NCBI RefSeq assembly: GCF_024498135.1
Contig: NZ_JANHOH010000001.1
Span: forward strand, 124,001-188,000
Origin: Mucilaginibacter aquariorum
GTDB lineage: Bacteria; Bacteroidota; Bacteroidia; Sphingobacteriales; Sphingobacteriaceae
Reading direction: 5' to 3'
Length of the DNA stretch: 64,000 nt
A program made the position numbers and the translations under genes. Below, in pieces: positions 56,694 through 64,000 of this stretch; within the stretch, counting starts at the first letter, position 1; every line of letters starts with the position of its first letter. The notes beneath the pieces are model-generated. The model searched no databases, was not told where the DNA came from, and was given only the letters and a program-made list of their open reading frames with translations.

Positions 56694-57527
56694 GTGTTAA
56701 AAAAATCAAATTCTTTACGCTGGGTATTTATTAGTTTGGGGGGCTTTTTACTGTTTGTTGTTTGTTTTTATTTTTTGATACAAAACAATAAGCAGATAAA
56801 TATTTCACTTCCCGTGTATTTTATTCTGTTGACATTTATAGCGCTTATAGCCACGGCATTTTTGGCCGGAGCAATGAAATCGGTAGCCACATATAATTTA
56901 AAAACCCAAAATAGATCATTATACCTTTCTGGCCCGGCTGTTATATTTTTTATCATACTTTATATAGGTTACAAGTACAGGCCAATAGCCAGCGAGGGTG
57001 CGTTAACGCTCACCCTGATTTTTACAGAGAAAAGCAAAACTGTTAAAGTCATTAATAACGGCATTGTAAATATTAAAACCGGGTTATACTTTTCTACAAA
57101 AAAGATCACAGATGATGGAACGGCTTTTTTTACGGGGATTAACTCCGATTATAAAGGAAAGGCAGTAGATATTTCTGTTGATGTGCCCGGGTATTCACTT
57201 AATGCAGATAGTGTTTATCGCTTATCTGAAACAGACAACGATACCCAATATACCATTCATCTTACAAAAGAACAAGACTTGGTAAACATTAAAGGAAGGG
57301 TAATAAAGCTTCCAATGCGGGAAGGGTTAGCGAATGTATCTGTTCAATTTGAAAAACTTAATAACCCGGTGACGACAGATTCTTCCGGAAATTTTTCGGC
57401 AATCATTCCTGTAAAATCCGGTACCGAGATCAGGGTAATAGCTATTAATCACAAAAAAGAGATATATAATTCATTAGTAAACGTATATGACGGGCAGCTA
57501 TTAAGCATAGGAGTAGAGGAGAAATGA
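56694..57527 (+). CDS. Hypothetical inner-membrane protein with C-terminal carboxypeptidase-regulatory-like domain
   Basis: 277 aa starting with GTG at 56694. Three N-terminal helices (VFISLGGFLLFVVCFYFLI, YFILLTFIALIATAFLAGAM, LSGPAVIFFIILYIGYKY), then a soluble domain whose last ~80 residues (LVNIKGRVIKLPMREGLANV, VTTDSSGNFSAIIPVKSGTE) resemble CarboxypepD_reg beta-sandwiches. The stop overlaps the next start by 4 nt. No family recognised for the whole protein. First of three linked genes of unknown role. Confidence 0.7.
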   Translation: MLKKSNSLRWVFISLGGFLLFVVCFYFLIQNNKQINISLPVYFILLTFIALIATAFLAGAMKSVATYNLKTQNRSLYLSGPAVIFFIILYIGYKYRPIASEGALTLTLIFTEKSKTVKVINNGIVNIKTGLYFSTKKITDDGTAFFTGINSDYKGKAVDISVDVPGYSLNADSVYRLSETDNDTQYTIHLTKEQDLVNIKGRVIKLPMREGLANVSVQFEKLNNPVTTDSSGNFSAIIPVKSGTEIRVIAINHKKEIYNSLVNVYDGQLLSIGVEEK

Positions 57528-58492
57528 GATTTATTATACTTTTTATTTTTGTGTTTTTTGGGTTGCATGCACAATCGCAACACATAACATATAAATTTAG
57601 AATAAGGTTTGGGGATTATACACCGCTGAGTAATACACAGTTTATTTTAAGCGGGCAAAGGATGAATACAGACCCCCAGGGGATAATTGCCATGAACTTA
57701 GCAAACAACCTAAGTTATTTAAATATCGAGTCGGCAAATCTAAAGGCATATGAAATAAAATACCCTTTAGAAGGTAAGGCCATGTTACCTAAAGACCCCA
57801 CTGTGTTTATAGATATTTTTGTAGCCAAACCCGGCCCCGACCAGTTAAAGGGGCTTGTTGACCGGATGGATCGCTCACAGAGCAATCTTCAGAAAAACCT
57901 TTATAAAAAGATTGAAGAAGAGACCAGGAATGGTTACGACGGCATTGTAAAAATGTTGACGGCTAATAACTTAGATGAACAGAAACTTGCAAGTGGTCGA
58001 TTGGAGTTTTTTCCGCTGATATCGGCTACGCTGGCCAATTATTTAAATGAAGTACGCAATTTTAATGATGCCTTTGTAACGCTAAGCACCTCTTTAAATT
58101 CAAAGCCGGCCTATGACCAGTTTAGCAATGCCATTTATAGGTATAACGAGATCTTTGAGTTGCTAAACAATAATAAGAATACCTATGAGCAAGCTATTGC
58201 CACTTACTGGAATAGTAAGGAGCTTTCTTTAAAATTCAATAATCTTGTTGATTATGCAATAGAAGATTTACATAAACCATATGTTTTAGAGATTAACTAT
58301 ACGCTTATTAACAGGATTTACGCGGCCAATAACGAAACTAACAAAAAGGAAAGGGCCCGGTTGCAGAATAATTTAACAAAAGATATGACCGAAATATCTT
58401 CTAATATGACAAGGAAAATAAATGGCCTTGGTGAAAGAATTACTGCTATGAATGGCTTGTTAAATAATAATGGAACAATTAAAATTAACTAA
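57524..58492 (+). CDS. Hypothetical secreted protein (322 aa)
   Basis: Signal peptide (RFIILFIFVFFGLHAQSQ); mature part with a beta-rich N-terminal region (ITYKFRIRFGDYTPLSNTQF) and a long helical C-terminal part (SRNMTRKINGL-like helices, NNNKNTYEQAIATYW). The ATG overlaps the upstream stop (ATGA), showing coupling with the membrane protein. Not recognised. Possibly the periplasmic partner of it. Confidence 0.7.
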   Translation: MRFIILFIFVFFGLHAQSQHITYKFRIRFGDYTPLSNTQFILSGQRMNTDPQGIIAMNLANNLSYLNIESANLKAYEIKYPLEGKAMLPKDPTVFIDIFVAKPGPDQLKGLVDRMDRSQSNLQKNLYKKIEEETRNGYDGIVKMLTANNLDEQKLASGRLEFFPLISATLANYLNEVRNFNDAFVTLSTSLNSKPAYDQFSNAIYRYNEIFELLNNNKNTYEQAIATYWNSKELSLKFNNLVDYAIEDLHKPYVLEINYTLINRIYAANNETNKKERARLQNNLTKDMTEISSNMTRKINGLGERITAMNGLLNNNGTIKIN

Positions 58493-58503
58493 AACATAAG
58501 ATC

Positions 58504-58893
58504 ATGAAAGCAAAATCATCAATGGCCATATTTATACTGGCCGCAGTAATGTTATTTTCTTGTTCTAAAGACGCCTCTGTTTTAGATATATTTATACCCA
58601 ATCTCTCAAATCAGTGGGTAAGTGACAGAAACACAAATTTCTTTTTTAACTCAGATGATCCTGATAAAAATAAAAACGAATCGACGTTTACAGGCAATGA
58701 ACAAAACCCCGACACTGGTGATATTTTTCAATTAACCGGGAAATATAAAAATTATGATGTAGAGTTTACTTTTACAGAAGGGCCGGAGAAAGGTGTTACT
58801 TATATAGGTAAATTTATCAAAAACTCCAATCCATTAAGAATGGAAATGAAAGCACCGGGTAATGTGAAGGTAACTATCACTCAAAATTTGTAA
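58504..58893 (+). CDS. Hypothetical small lipoprotein (129 aa)
   Basis: Lipoprotein signal MAIFILAAVMLFSCSKD (lipid Cys ~20). The mature domain is beta-rich (WVSDRNTNFFFNSDDPDKNK, GDIFQLTGKYKNYDVEFTFT, VTYIGKFIKNSNPLRMEM) and resembles small lipocalin-like lipoproteins. Third gene in the group, 11 nt after the previous stop. Unknown function. Confidence 0.65.
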   Translation: MKAKSSMAIFILAAVMLFSCSKDASVLDIFIPNLSNQWVSDRNTNFFFNSDDPDKNKNESTFTGNEQNPDTGDIFQLTGKYKNYDVEFTFTEGPEKGVTYIGKFIKNSNPLRMEMKAPGNVKVTITQNL

Positions 58894-58965
58894 CAGTTAC
58901 TATGATTAGTTTTTTATTAAATTAAAACTGTCTTAACATTGGATGGATAGCTTTGCATCATATTG

Positions 58966-59559
58966 ATGAAAGGCATATCAGATCAGGAACTATTATTGCA
59001 GATACAGCATGGTGATCATGATGCTTTTGATATTTTGTTTGACCGCTACTGGCAGCGATTATATCAATCGGCACGAGCAAGATTAAATGATAGTGACACC
59101 GCCCAGGACGTTGTTCAGGAAATATTTATTAAGATATGGCAGCGCAGGGCGATACTCGACATAAGCGGCCCGCTCGAAAACTATTTGCAAAGTGCGGTGC
59201 GCTTAAGTGTGATTAGTCATTACCGGTCAAAGAAAGTAACAGAAGTTCAATTGGAAGATGCATTACAGCGGATAAATATGCTGGAAGATTCCATTGAATC
59301 GCTTACTGATTACCTGGAACTGGAAAAAACATTACAACAGGCAGTTGAGTTAATGCCCGAAATGCTGAAACGTGTTTATCAGTTACGAAGTGAAAACCTT
59401 TCGGTAAAAGCCATTGCAGGTGAATTAGGCCTGGCCGACCAAACCGTAAAAAATTATATCAGCGAAGTATCCCGTCGCTTGCGCATAGCTATTGCCCAAA
59501 AATATCCCGAAAAGCACCTTACCTATATGGCATTGATAATTGCCATGCTTCACAAATAA
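58966..59559 (+). CDS. ECF RNA polymerase sigma factor, Bacteroidota FecI-like type
   Basis: The ATG at 58966 is preferred to the TTG one codon earlier. 197 aa. Sigma-70 region 2 (DILFDRYWQRLYQSARARL, DVVQEIFIKIWQRR) and region 4 (VELMPEMLKRVYQLRSENLS, KAIAGELGLADQTVKNYISE) are clear. It belongs to the family of sigma factors working with FecR and an STN-SusC receptor to sense an exported/imported ligand. Followed by its FecR partner 72 nt downstream. Confidence 0.9.
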   Translation: MKGISDQELLLQIQHGDHDAFDILFDRYWQRLYQSARARLNDSDTAQDVVQEIFIKIWQRRAILDISGPLENYLQSAVRLSVISHYRSKKVTEVQLEDALQRINMLEDSIESLTDYLELEKTLQQAVELMPEMLKRVYQLRSENLSVKAIAGELGLADQTVKNYISEVSRRLRIAIAQKYPEKHLTYMALIIAMLHK

Positions 59560-59631
59560 TTAACATAAACATCATATTAAATATAAGTACCTAAAGGCCA
59601 TTTCAGCGACTTACTACTGAAAACACGGCTA

Positions 59632-60564
59632 ATGGACATTTATAAATTAAGGAAAATTTTACAACGGTACAGCGAAGGCAAAGCCAATGAAACTGAAAAT
59701 GCTTTAGTAGAAGCCTGGTACAGATCCTATGCATCAGATGAGCGTTCTGTTAAGGATAAAGAGGCCGCCGAGATTGGTGAATCTATAAAACGCCGCATTA
59801 AAGCAGTTACCTTAAAAAGGTCTATCATTTATCTGCCTGTTTTTCGTATTGCAGCAGGCCTTGCTATTTTTTCAACCATAGGATTTTTTGGCTGGAGGTT
59901 TAGCCGCCATCAAACACAACAGGTTTATACCACTATAATTACCGGTACCAAAGGTTTAAAAGAGCTTAAGCTTCCGGATGGGTCGGTAATTTGGCTTAAT
60001 GCAGCCAGCCGCATAAAAGTCCCCCTAGCTTTTACTGGCAATTTGCGCGAAGTTGTTTTGGAAGAGGGAGAAGCCTTTTTTAATATAAAACGCGATGCGG
60101 AGCATCCCTTTGTTGTACACACGACGCCGTTAAATGTGCAGGTTTTAGGAACATCATTTAATGTGAGGGCTTACAAAAGCCTGCAAACAATAAGTGTATC
60201 GGTTGCAACCGGAAAAGTAGGTGTAACCGGCAATTCAAAAGCTTTAGCCATGTTATTGCCCGGCCAGCAATTAAGCTATAATGTTTTGAATGGCAAAACT
60301 GAACAAAAGGTGATCAACGCCGACCGTGCACAAAGCTGGAAAGAAGGATCTACCTATCTTAACCAGGCGGGGTTTAAAGAGCTCTCAACGATAGTTAAAA
60401 ATATTTATGGGTTGTCGCTTAAATCGGGCAACAAAAAGGTTGATGGCTATCGGTTCAGCCTTCGTTTGATACACAATCTACCATCCGAACAGATCCTGGA
60501 ATTGATAAACCAGCTACATCATACGCATTTCAGAAAGGAGGGGAATGATATAATTCTCTATTAA
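59632..60564 (+). CDS. FecR family anti-sigma factor
   Basis: 310 aa. N-terminal cytoplasmic part binds the sigma factor; one membrane helix (IYLPVFRIAAGLAIFSTIGF, ~63-83); periplasmic FecR domain with KELKLPDGSVIWLNAASRIK, VVLEEGEAFFNIKRDAEHPF and VLGTSFNVRAY. The C-terminal segment (DUF4974: TYLNQAGFKELSTIVKNIYG) ends the protein. It relays the ligand-bound state of the SusC receptor (next gene) to the sigma factor. ATG at 59632. Confidence 0.92.
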   Translation: MDIYKLRKILQRYSEGKANETENALVEAWYRSYASDERSVKDKEAAEIGESIKRRIKAVTLKRSIIYLPVFRIAAGLAIFSTIGFFGWRFSRHQTQQVYTTIITGTKGLKELKLPDGSVIWLNAASRIKVPLAFTGNLREVVLEEGEAFFNIKRDAEHPFVVHTTPLNVQVLGTSFNVRAYKSLQTISVSVATGKVGVTGNSKALAMLLPGQQLSYNVLNGKTEQKVINADRAQSWKEGSTYLNQAGFKELSTIVKNIYGLSLKSGNKKVDGYRFSLRLIHNLPSEQILELINQLHHTHFRKEGNDIILY

Positions 60565-60679
60565 ACAAAAAAGCGGCCCTGTAAGCCAGAGTCGCTAATT
60601 ATTCTTTGCAGACCAAGGACGGCAATCCAGTCATGCAATGCTCAGTAACTATTCACAATCACATAAGCAAAACAAAAAT

Positions 60680-63600
60680 ATGAATTATTATACACACTTG
60701 TGTAAGCAATTTATGCGTATTACTATCTTATCATTCAGTATCTTATTAACTATCGGTCTGCTATCCGTGAGTGCGGCCGATGTGCATGCACAGAGCCTGG
60801 ACCAACGTGTTGATATCAAATTTGGCCACGAAAGTCTGTACAACGCATTAAAAAAAATCGAGCAAAATACCAATTTGGTTTTTGCTTATGATGCCGATTA
60901 TCTTGGATTAAAAGAAAGGTTTGTTGAACCTGCTAATTTTAACGGACAGCCTTTAGAAAATATATTAACCGCTTTACTTAGGGGTACAAATATTGTTTTT
61001 AAAGAATCATCAGGTAATATTTTACTTACAAAAAAGCTTGCGCAAGGTAAGGTATACGGTAAAGTAACCGATGAAACCGGCGAACCGTTACCGGGGGCCA
61101 ATGTCAGGGTAGCAGGTACTACAATGGGCGCATCGGCAGATGTGAACGGTAATTACACACTTAACATCCCCGAAGGGACATATACCTTACAGGCAACTTT
61201 TGTAGGTTATAAAATGTTAGAGTTTAACAATGTTACCGTTGTCAACGATAAGCCATATCAGCTTAATATCAGCTTTAAAGGCGGTAACGCATTACAGGAG
61301 GTAACCGTAAGTTATGGTAAACAGCGCGGCCGCGAGGTTACCGGCTCTATTGATCAGGTAAATATGCAATCTATGCAGGATATGCCGGTGATGCAATTTG
61401 GCCAGCAGCTACAGGGTAAAGTAGCTGGTGTAAACGTTTCGCAAACAAGCGGCCAGCCTGGTCGTGGTATAGCGTTCCGTATTCGTGGGGCAGCATCTAT
61501 GACCACAGATTATCAGCCATTGTTTGTAATTGATGGGCTGCCTATAACAGGAAGCATCAATAATATTAACCCCGATGAAATTGAAACGCTTACGGTGTTA
61601 AAAGATGCATCGGCTACGGCTTTATACGGCTCGCGTGCGGCAAACGGTGTAATACTTATCACTACAAAACATGCAAGGCCCGGAGATTCAAAAATAGAAT
61701 TCAATGCAAATTTCGGGTTACAAAAGATACCGGGTAACAGCGTTCCTAAAGTAATGAACGGCGAACAATTTGCCCAATTTATGAATGAGAAATTTACTGA
61801 TGCCAAGCTTTACGAAGCCCCTTTTAATGCGGTTATACCAGATCTGTATCAAAACCCCTCGCAATATGGGCAAGGTACAAACTGGTTTAAATTAACTACA
61901 CGAACAGCGCCTATACAGAGCTATAATTTGAATATAATGTCGGCCCGTGAAAAATCATCTTCAGCTGTACTTTTTGGATACGAGGCACAAGATGGGGTAC
62001 TGATCAATTCGGGTACAAAGCTGATAACGTTACGTATCAATCATGATTTAAGCGTTGGTAGCAGGAACCAGTTAAAAGTGGGATTCAATTTAGCACCCAG
62101 CTATCGTATGGATCATAACAACAGGATCAATACTGATGGCGTAGGCGGTTATTACGAACGTATATTTGAAGCAAGCCCCATTGTTCAACCTTATAACGCC
62201 GATGGCAGTTATACAGTTGGCGCATTCTCTCAGGGTATGAGCGCTTACGTAAACCCGCTCGCGTTGCTTAATGAAACAAAAGACGATTACATTACTACAC
62301 GCATACTGGCCAACGGTTATATCAATTACGAGTTTATACCTGGTTTTAGTTTAAAAACTAACGTGGGTGTTGATAAAGGTGCAGAAACACGCAATCAATT
62401 TTCACCTTCTATTACCTTAACATCATCTCCGGGATCACCGGCGGCATCTACCGGCTTAAGTTCATCGGTTGATAATTTTTCTTATACCGCCGAGTCTTAT
62501 TTAAATTATCAGAAGACATTTGCAACCGACCATCATATAGAGGCCCTTGCTGGATATTCTATCCAGCGTTATGAGTCGGTTAGTAACTCCGTTAGTGGTA
62601 CAGGTTATCCAAGTGATGATATCCCTTATATAAGTGCAGCTTCGATCATATCTGCCGGTTCAAGCAGTACAACACAGTATTCTATGCTATCGGCAATTGG
62701 CCGTTTAAATTATAATTACAAAGGTAAATACCTGTTACAGGGTGCTGTTCGTCAGGATGGTTCATCAAGGTTTGGGGCTGATCGCAAATACGGTTATTTC
62801 CCATCAGTATCTGCCGGCTGGATCATCAGCGATGAGTCGTTTATGGAAAACTTCAAGAAGATAGATCTGCTTAAAATACGTGCAAGTTACGGTATAACAG
62901 GTAATAATAATTTTGGAAACTTTACGGCTATCCCAACGCTGGCAAAATATAATTACCTATTGAATGGTGAATTAATACAAGGCCAAACTATAGGTACATT
63001 GGGCAACTCAGAACTGGCATGGGAAAGGAACAAACAGTTTGATATTGGCCTGGAGTTAGCTTTATTTAATAACCGCGTATCAATTAATTATGATTACTAT
63101 CATAAAATGACCGATGGTTTAATAATGCCACGCCCTGTTCCAAGAGCTTCCGGTTTTACGAGTTTACAGTATAATATTGGTCAGTTTGAGTTTTGGGGCC
63201 ATGAAATTACCGTTAACACAACTAACACAACCGGTGCTTTTAAATGGAACACCAACTTTAATATCGCCTTTGAGCGTAACCTCGTCAAAAAACTTGTTGA
63301 TCCGGGATACCTGCGCAGAAATAACACCGTTACGTCTGATTATTATCGTAACCAGGTTGGACACCATTTAGGTGAGTTTTACGGTTTTGTAAACTTAGGA
63401 TTATATAAGGATGCTGCAGATCTGGCTAACTCGGCTAAGTATAAAAGCACCGGTCTGGCAGATAAGGGATCGTCAGATATAGGCACTTTAAAAATGAAGG
63501 ACCTGAACAACGACGGAATTATTGATGACGTTAACGACCGTACCTTTATAGGAGACCCTACACCAACTTTTACATTCGGTATTACCAATACTTTCAGCTA

Positions 63601-64000
63601 CAAAAGCTTCGATCTGAATGTATCCATGTCTGGCCAGGTTGGCGGTAAAATACTTGCAGCAGCCAAATGGGCCTATCTAACAAACCTTGATGGTTCAAGG
63701 GTACCGCTTGCGGCTGCCGCGGATCGTTGGCGCTCAGAAGCCAACCCCGGCTCTGGTGTATATCCACGCACTAAAACCGGTACCACAGCCATTGGCAGGT
63801 CGGTAAATACCCAATGGGTAGAAGACGGATCTTATTTAACTGCTAAAAATATATCACTCGGTTATAACTTCAAACTTAAAAACGCCTTACTGCTAAAAAA
63901 CTTAAGAATATACGGATCGGTACAGCAAGCATTTATTATAACTGGTTATAGCGGTGGTGGCAATCCTGAGATAGGTATTACAGGATCTGACGCGCTTAAT
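60680..64000 (+). CDS. SusC-type TonB-linked receptor with STN domain, cut by the window end
   Basis: Open from ATG 60680 to the last base (1107 codons, no stop), so only the start is complete. Signal peptide (LSFSILLTIGLLSVSAADVH, cleavage near AQS), STN domain (SLDQRVDIKFGHESLYNALK, KIEQNTNLVFAY), CarboxypepD_reg-like domain (GKVYGKVTDETGEPLPGANV), plug with EVTVSYGKQRGREVTGSIDQ, VIDGLPITGSINNINPDEIE and TALYGSRAANGVIL, then barrel strands. The STN domain contacts FecR, completing the sigma/FecR/receptor cascade. A SusD partner would be expected just outside the window. Confidence 0.93.
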   Translation, partial: MNYYTHLCKQFMRITILSFSILLTIGLLSVSAADVHAQSLDQRVDIKFGHESLYNALKKIEQNTNLVFAYDADYLGLKERFVEPANFNGQPLENILTALLRGTNIVFKESSGNILLTKKLAQGKVYGKVTDETGEPLPGANVRVAGTTMGASADVNGNYTLNIPEGTYTLQATFVGYKMLEFNNVTVVNDKPYQLNISFKGGNALQEVTVSYGKQRGREVTGSIDQVNMQSMQDMPVMQFGQQLQGKVAGVNVSQTSGQPGRGIAFRIRGAASMTTDYQPLFVIDGLPITGSINNINPDEIETLTVLKDASATALYGSRAANGVILITTKHARPGDSKIEFNANFGLQKIPGNSVPKVMNGEQFAQFMNEKFTDAKLYEAPFNAVIPDLYQNPSQYGQGTNWFKLTTRTAPIQSYNLNIMSAREKSSSAVLFGYEAQDGVLINSGTKLITLRINHDLSVGSRNQLKVGFNLAPSYRMDHNNRINTDGVGGYYERIFEASPIVQPYNADGSYTVGAFSQGMSAYVNPLALLNETKDDYITTRILANGYINYEFIPGFSLKTNVGVDKGAETRNQFSPSITLTSSPGSPAASTGLSSSVDNFSYTAESYLNYQKTFATDHHIEALAGYSIQRYESVSNSVSGTGYPSDDIPYISAASIISAGSSSTTQYSMLSAIGRLNYNYKGKYLLQGAVRQDGSSRFGADRKYGYFPSVSAGWIISDESFMENFKKIDLLKIRASYGITGNNNFGNFTAIPTLAKYNYLLNGELIQGQTIGTLGNSELAWERNKQFDIGLELALFNNRVSINYDYYHKMTDGLIMPRPVPRASGFTSLQYNIGQFEFWGHEITVNTTNTTGAFKWNTNFNIAFERNLVKKLVDPGYLRRNNTVTSDYYRNQVGHHLGEFYGFVNLGLYKDAADLANSAKYKSTGLADKGSSDIGTLKMKDLNNDGIIDDVNDRTFIGDPTPTFTFGITNTFSYKSFDLNVSMSGQVGGKILAAAKWAYLTNLDGSRVPLAAAADRWRSEANPGSGVYPRTKTGTTAIGRSVNTQWVEDGSYLTAKNISLGYNFKLKNALLLKNLRIYGSVQQAFIITGYSGGGNPEIGITGSDALN

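Overview
The window looks like chromosomal DNA of a soil or plant-associated Bacteroidota, most likely the Sphingobacteriaceae (Mucilaginibacter/Pedobacter-like; genus level is inference). The grounds are three SusC-type TonB-linked receptors (two with SusD partners), an ECF sigma/FecR/STN-SusC cascade, a DUF6377 regulator, several lipoproteins, promoters of the Bacteroidota type (TTTG, about 19 nt, TAnnTTTG), and the weak use of Shine-Dalgarno sites. No tRNA, rRNA, CRISPR array, insertion sequence or prophage was seen.

Layout. 1-545: end of a GH31 alpha-glycosidase. 686-2120: one intact small helical protein followed by decayed gene remnants, one of them with an in-frame amber codon. 2183-3412: Bcr/CflA-type efflux pump with a palindrome inside its promoter. 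3513-7081: iron-uptake pair (PepSY membrane protein and TonB-dependent siderophore receptor). 7209-10149: Pif1/RecD2-like helicase with HRDC domain, and a CHAD protein. 10426-21163: a phosphonate-utilisation locus. It has an FAD oxidoreductase of the TIGR03364 type, a DUF5690 transporter, a phosphonatase-like HAD hydrolase, an XRE-cupin regulator, a PhnZ-like HD oxygenase, a SusC/SusD pair and an alkaline-phosphatase-superfamily enzyme. Two of its promoters share a 39-nt block (34/39 identical) carrying the palindrome TAAAC-N3-GTTTA. I regard this as the most interesting system in the window: a TonB-dependent, Sus-type route for phosphonate acquisition under one apparent local operator.

21266-24516: small membrane protein, a CHASE3/PAS/PAS histidine kinase and a membrane-anchored winged-helix-like protein. 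24552-30541: a three-gene leftward operon that looks like a polysaccharide synthase system. It encodes a GH lipoprotein, a GT2 synthase fused to a catalytically degenerate glycosidase-like domain, and a tandem GH26-like protein whose first domain has lost its catalytic residues. 30940-32475: lipase maturation factor-like membrane protein. 32652-39278: DUF6377 regulator with a second SusC/SusD pair. 39570-41852: catalase-peroxidase KatG, preceded by an exact OxyR-type half-site and followed by a strong bidirectional terminator. 42103-43984: AraC regulator, small membrane protein and an SDR-fold protein lacking the SDR Tyr/Lys. 44152-44718: orphan PAS protein.

44821-56393: an osmoadaptation and glycogen/trehalose cluster. 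MscS channel, GH15 trehalase-like enzyme and a receiver protein read leftwards; GlgX, TreZ and a TreY-MalQ fusion read rightwards. Together GlgX, TreY, TreZ and MalQ would convert glycogen to trehalose and recycle short maltodextrins. 56694-58893: three uncharacterised envelope proteins in an operon. 58966 to the end: ECF sigma factor, FecR anti-sigma factor and an STN-containing SusC receptor cut by the window edge.
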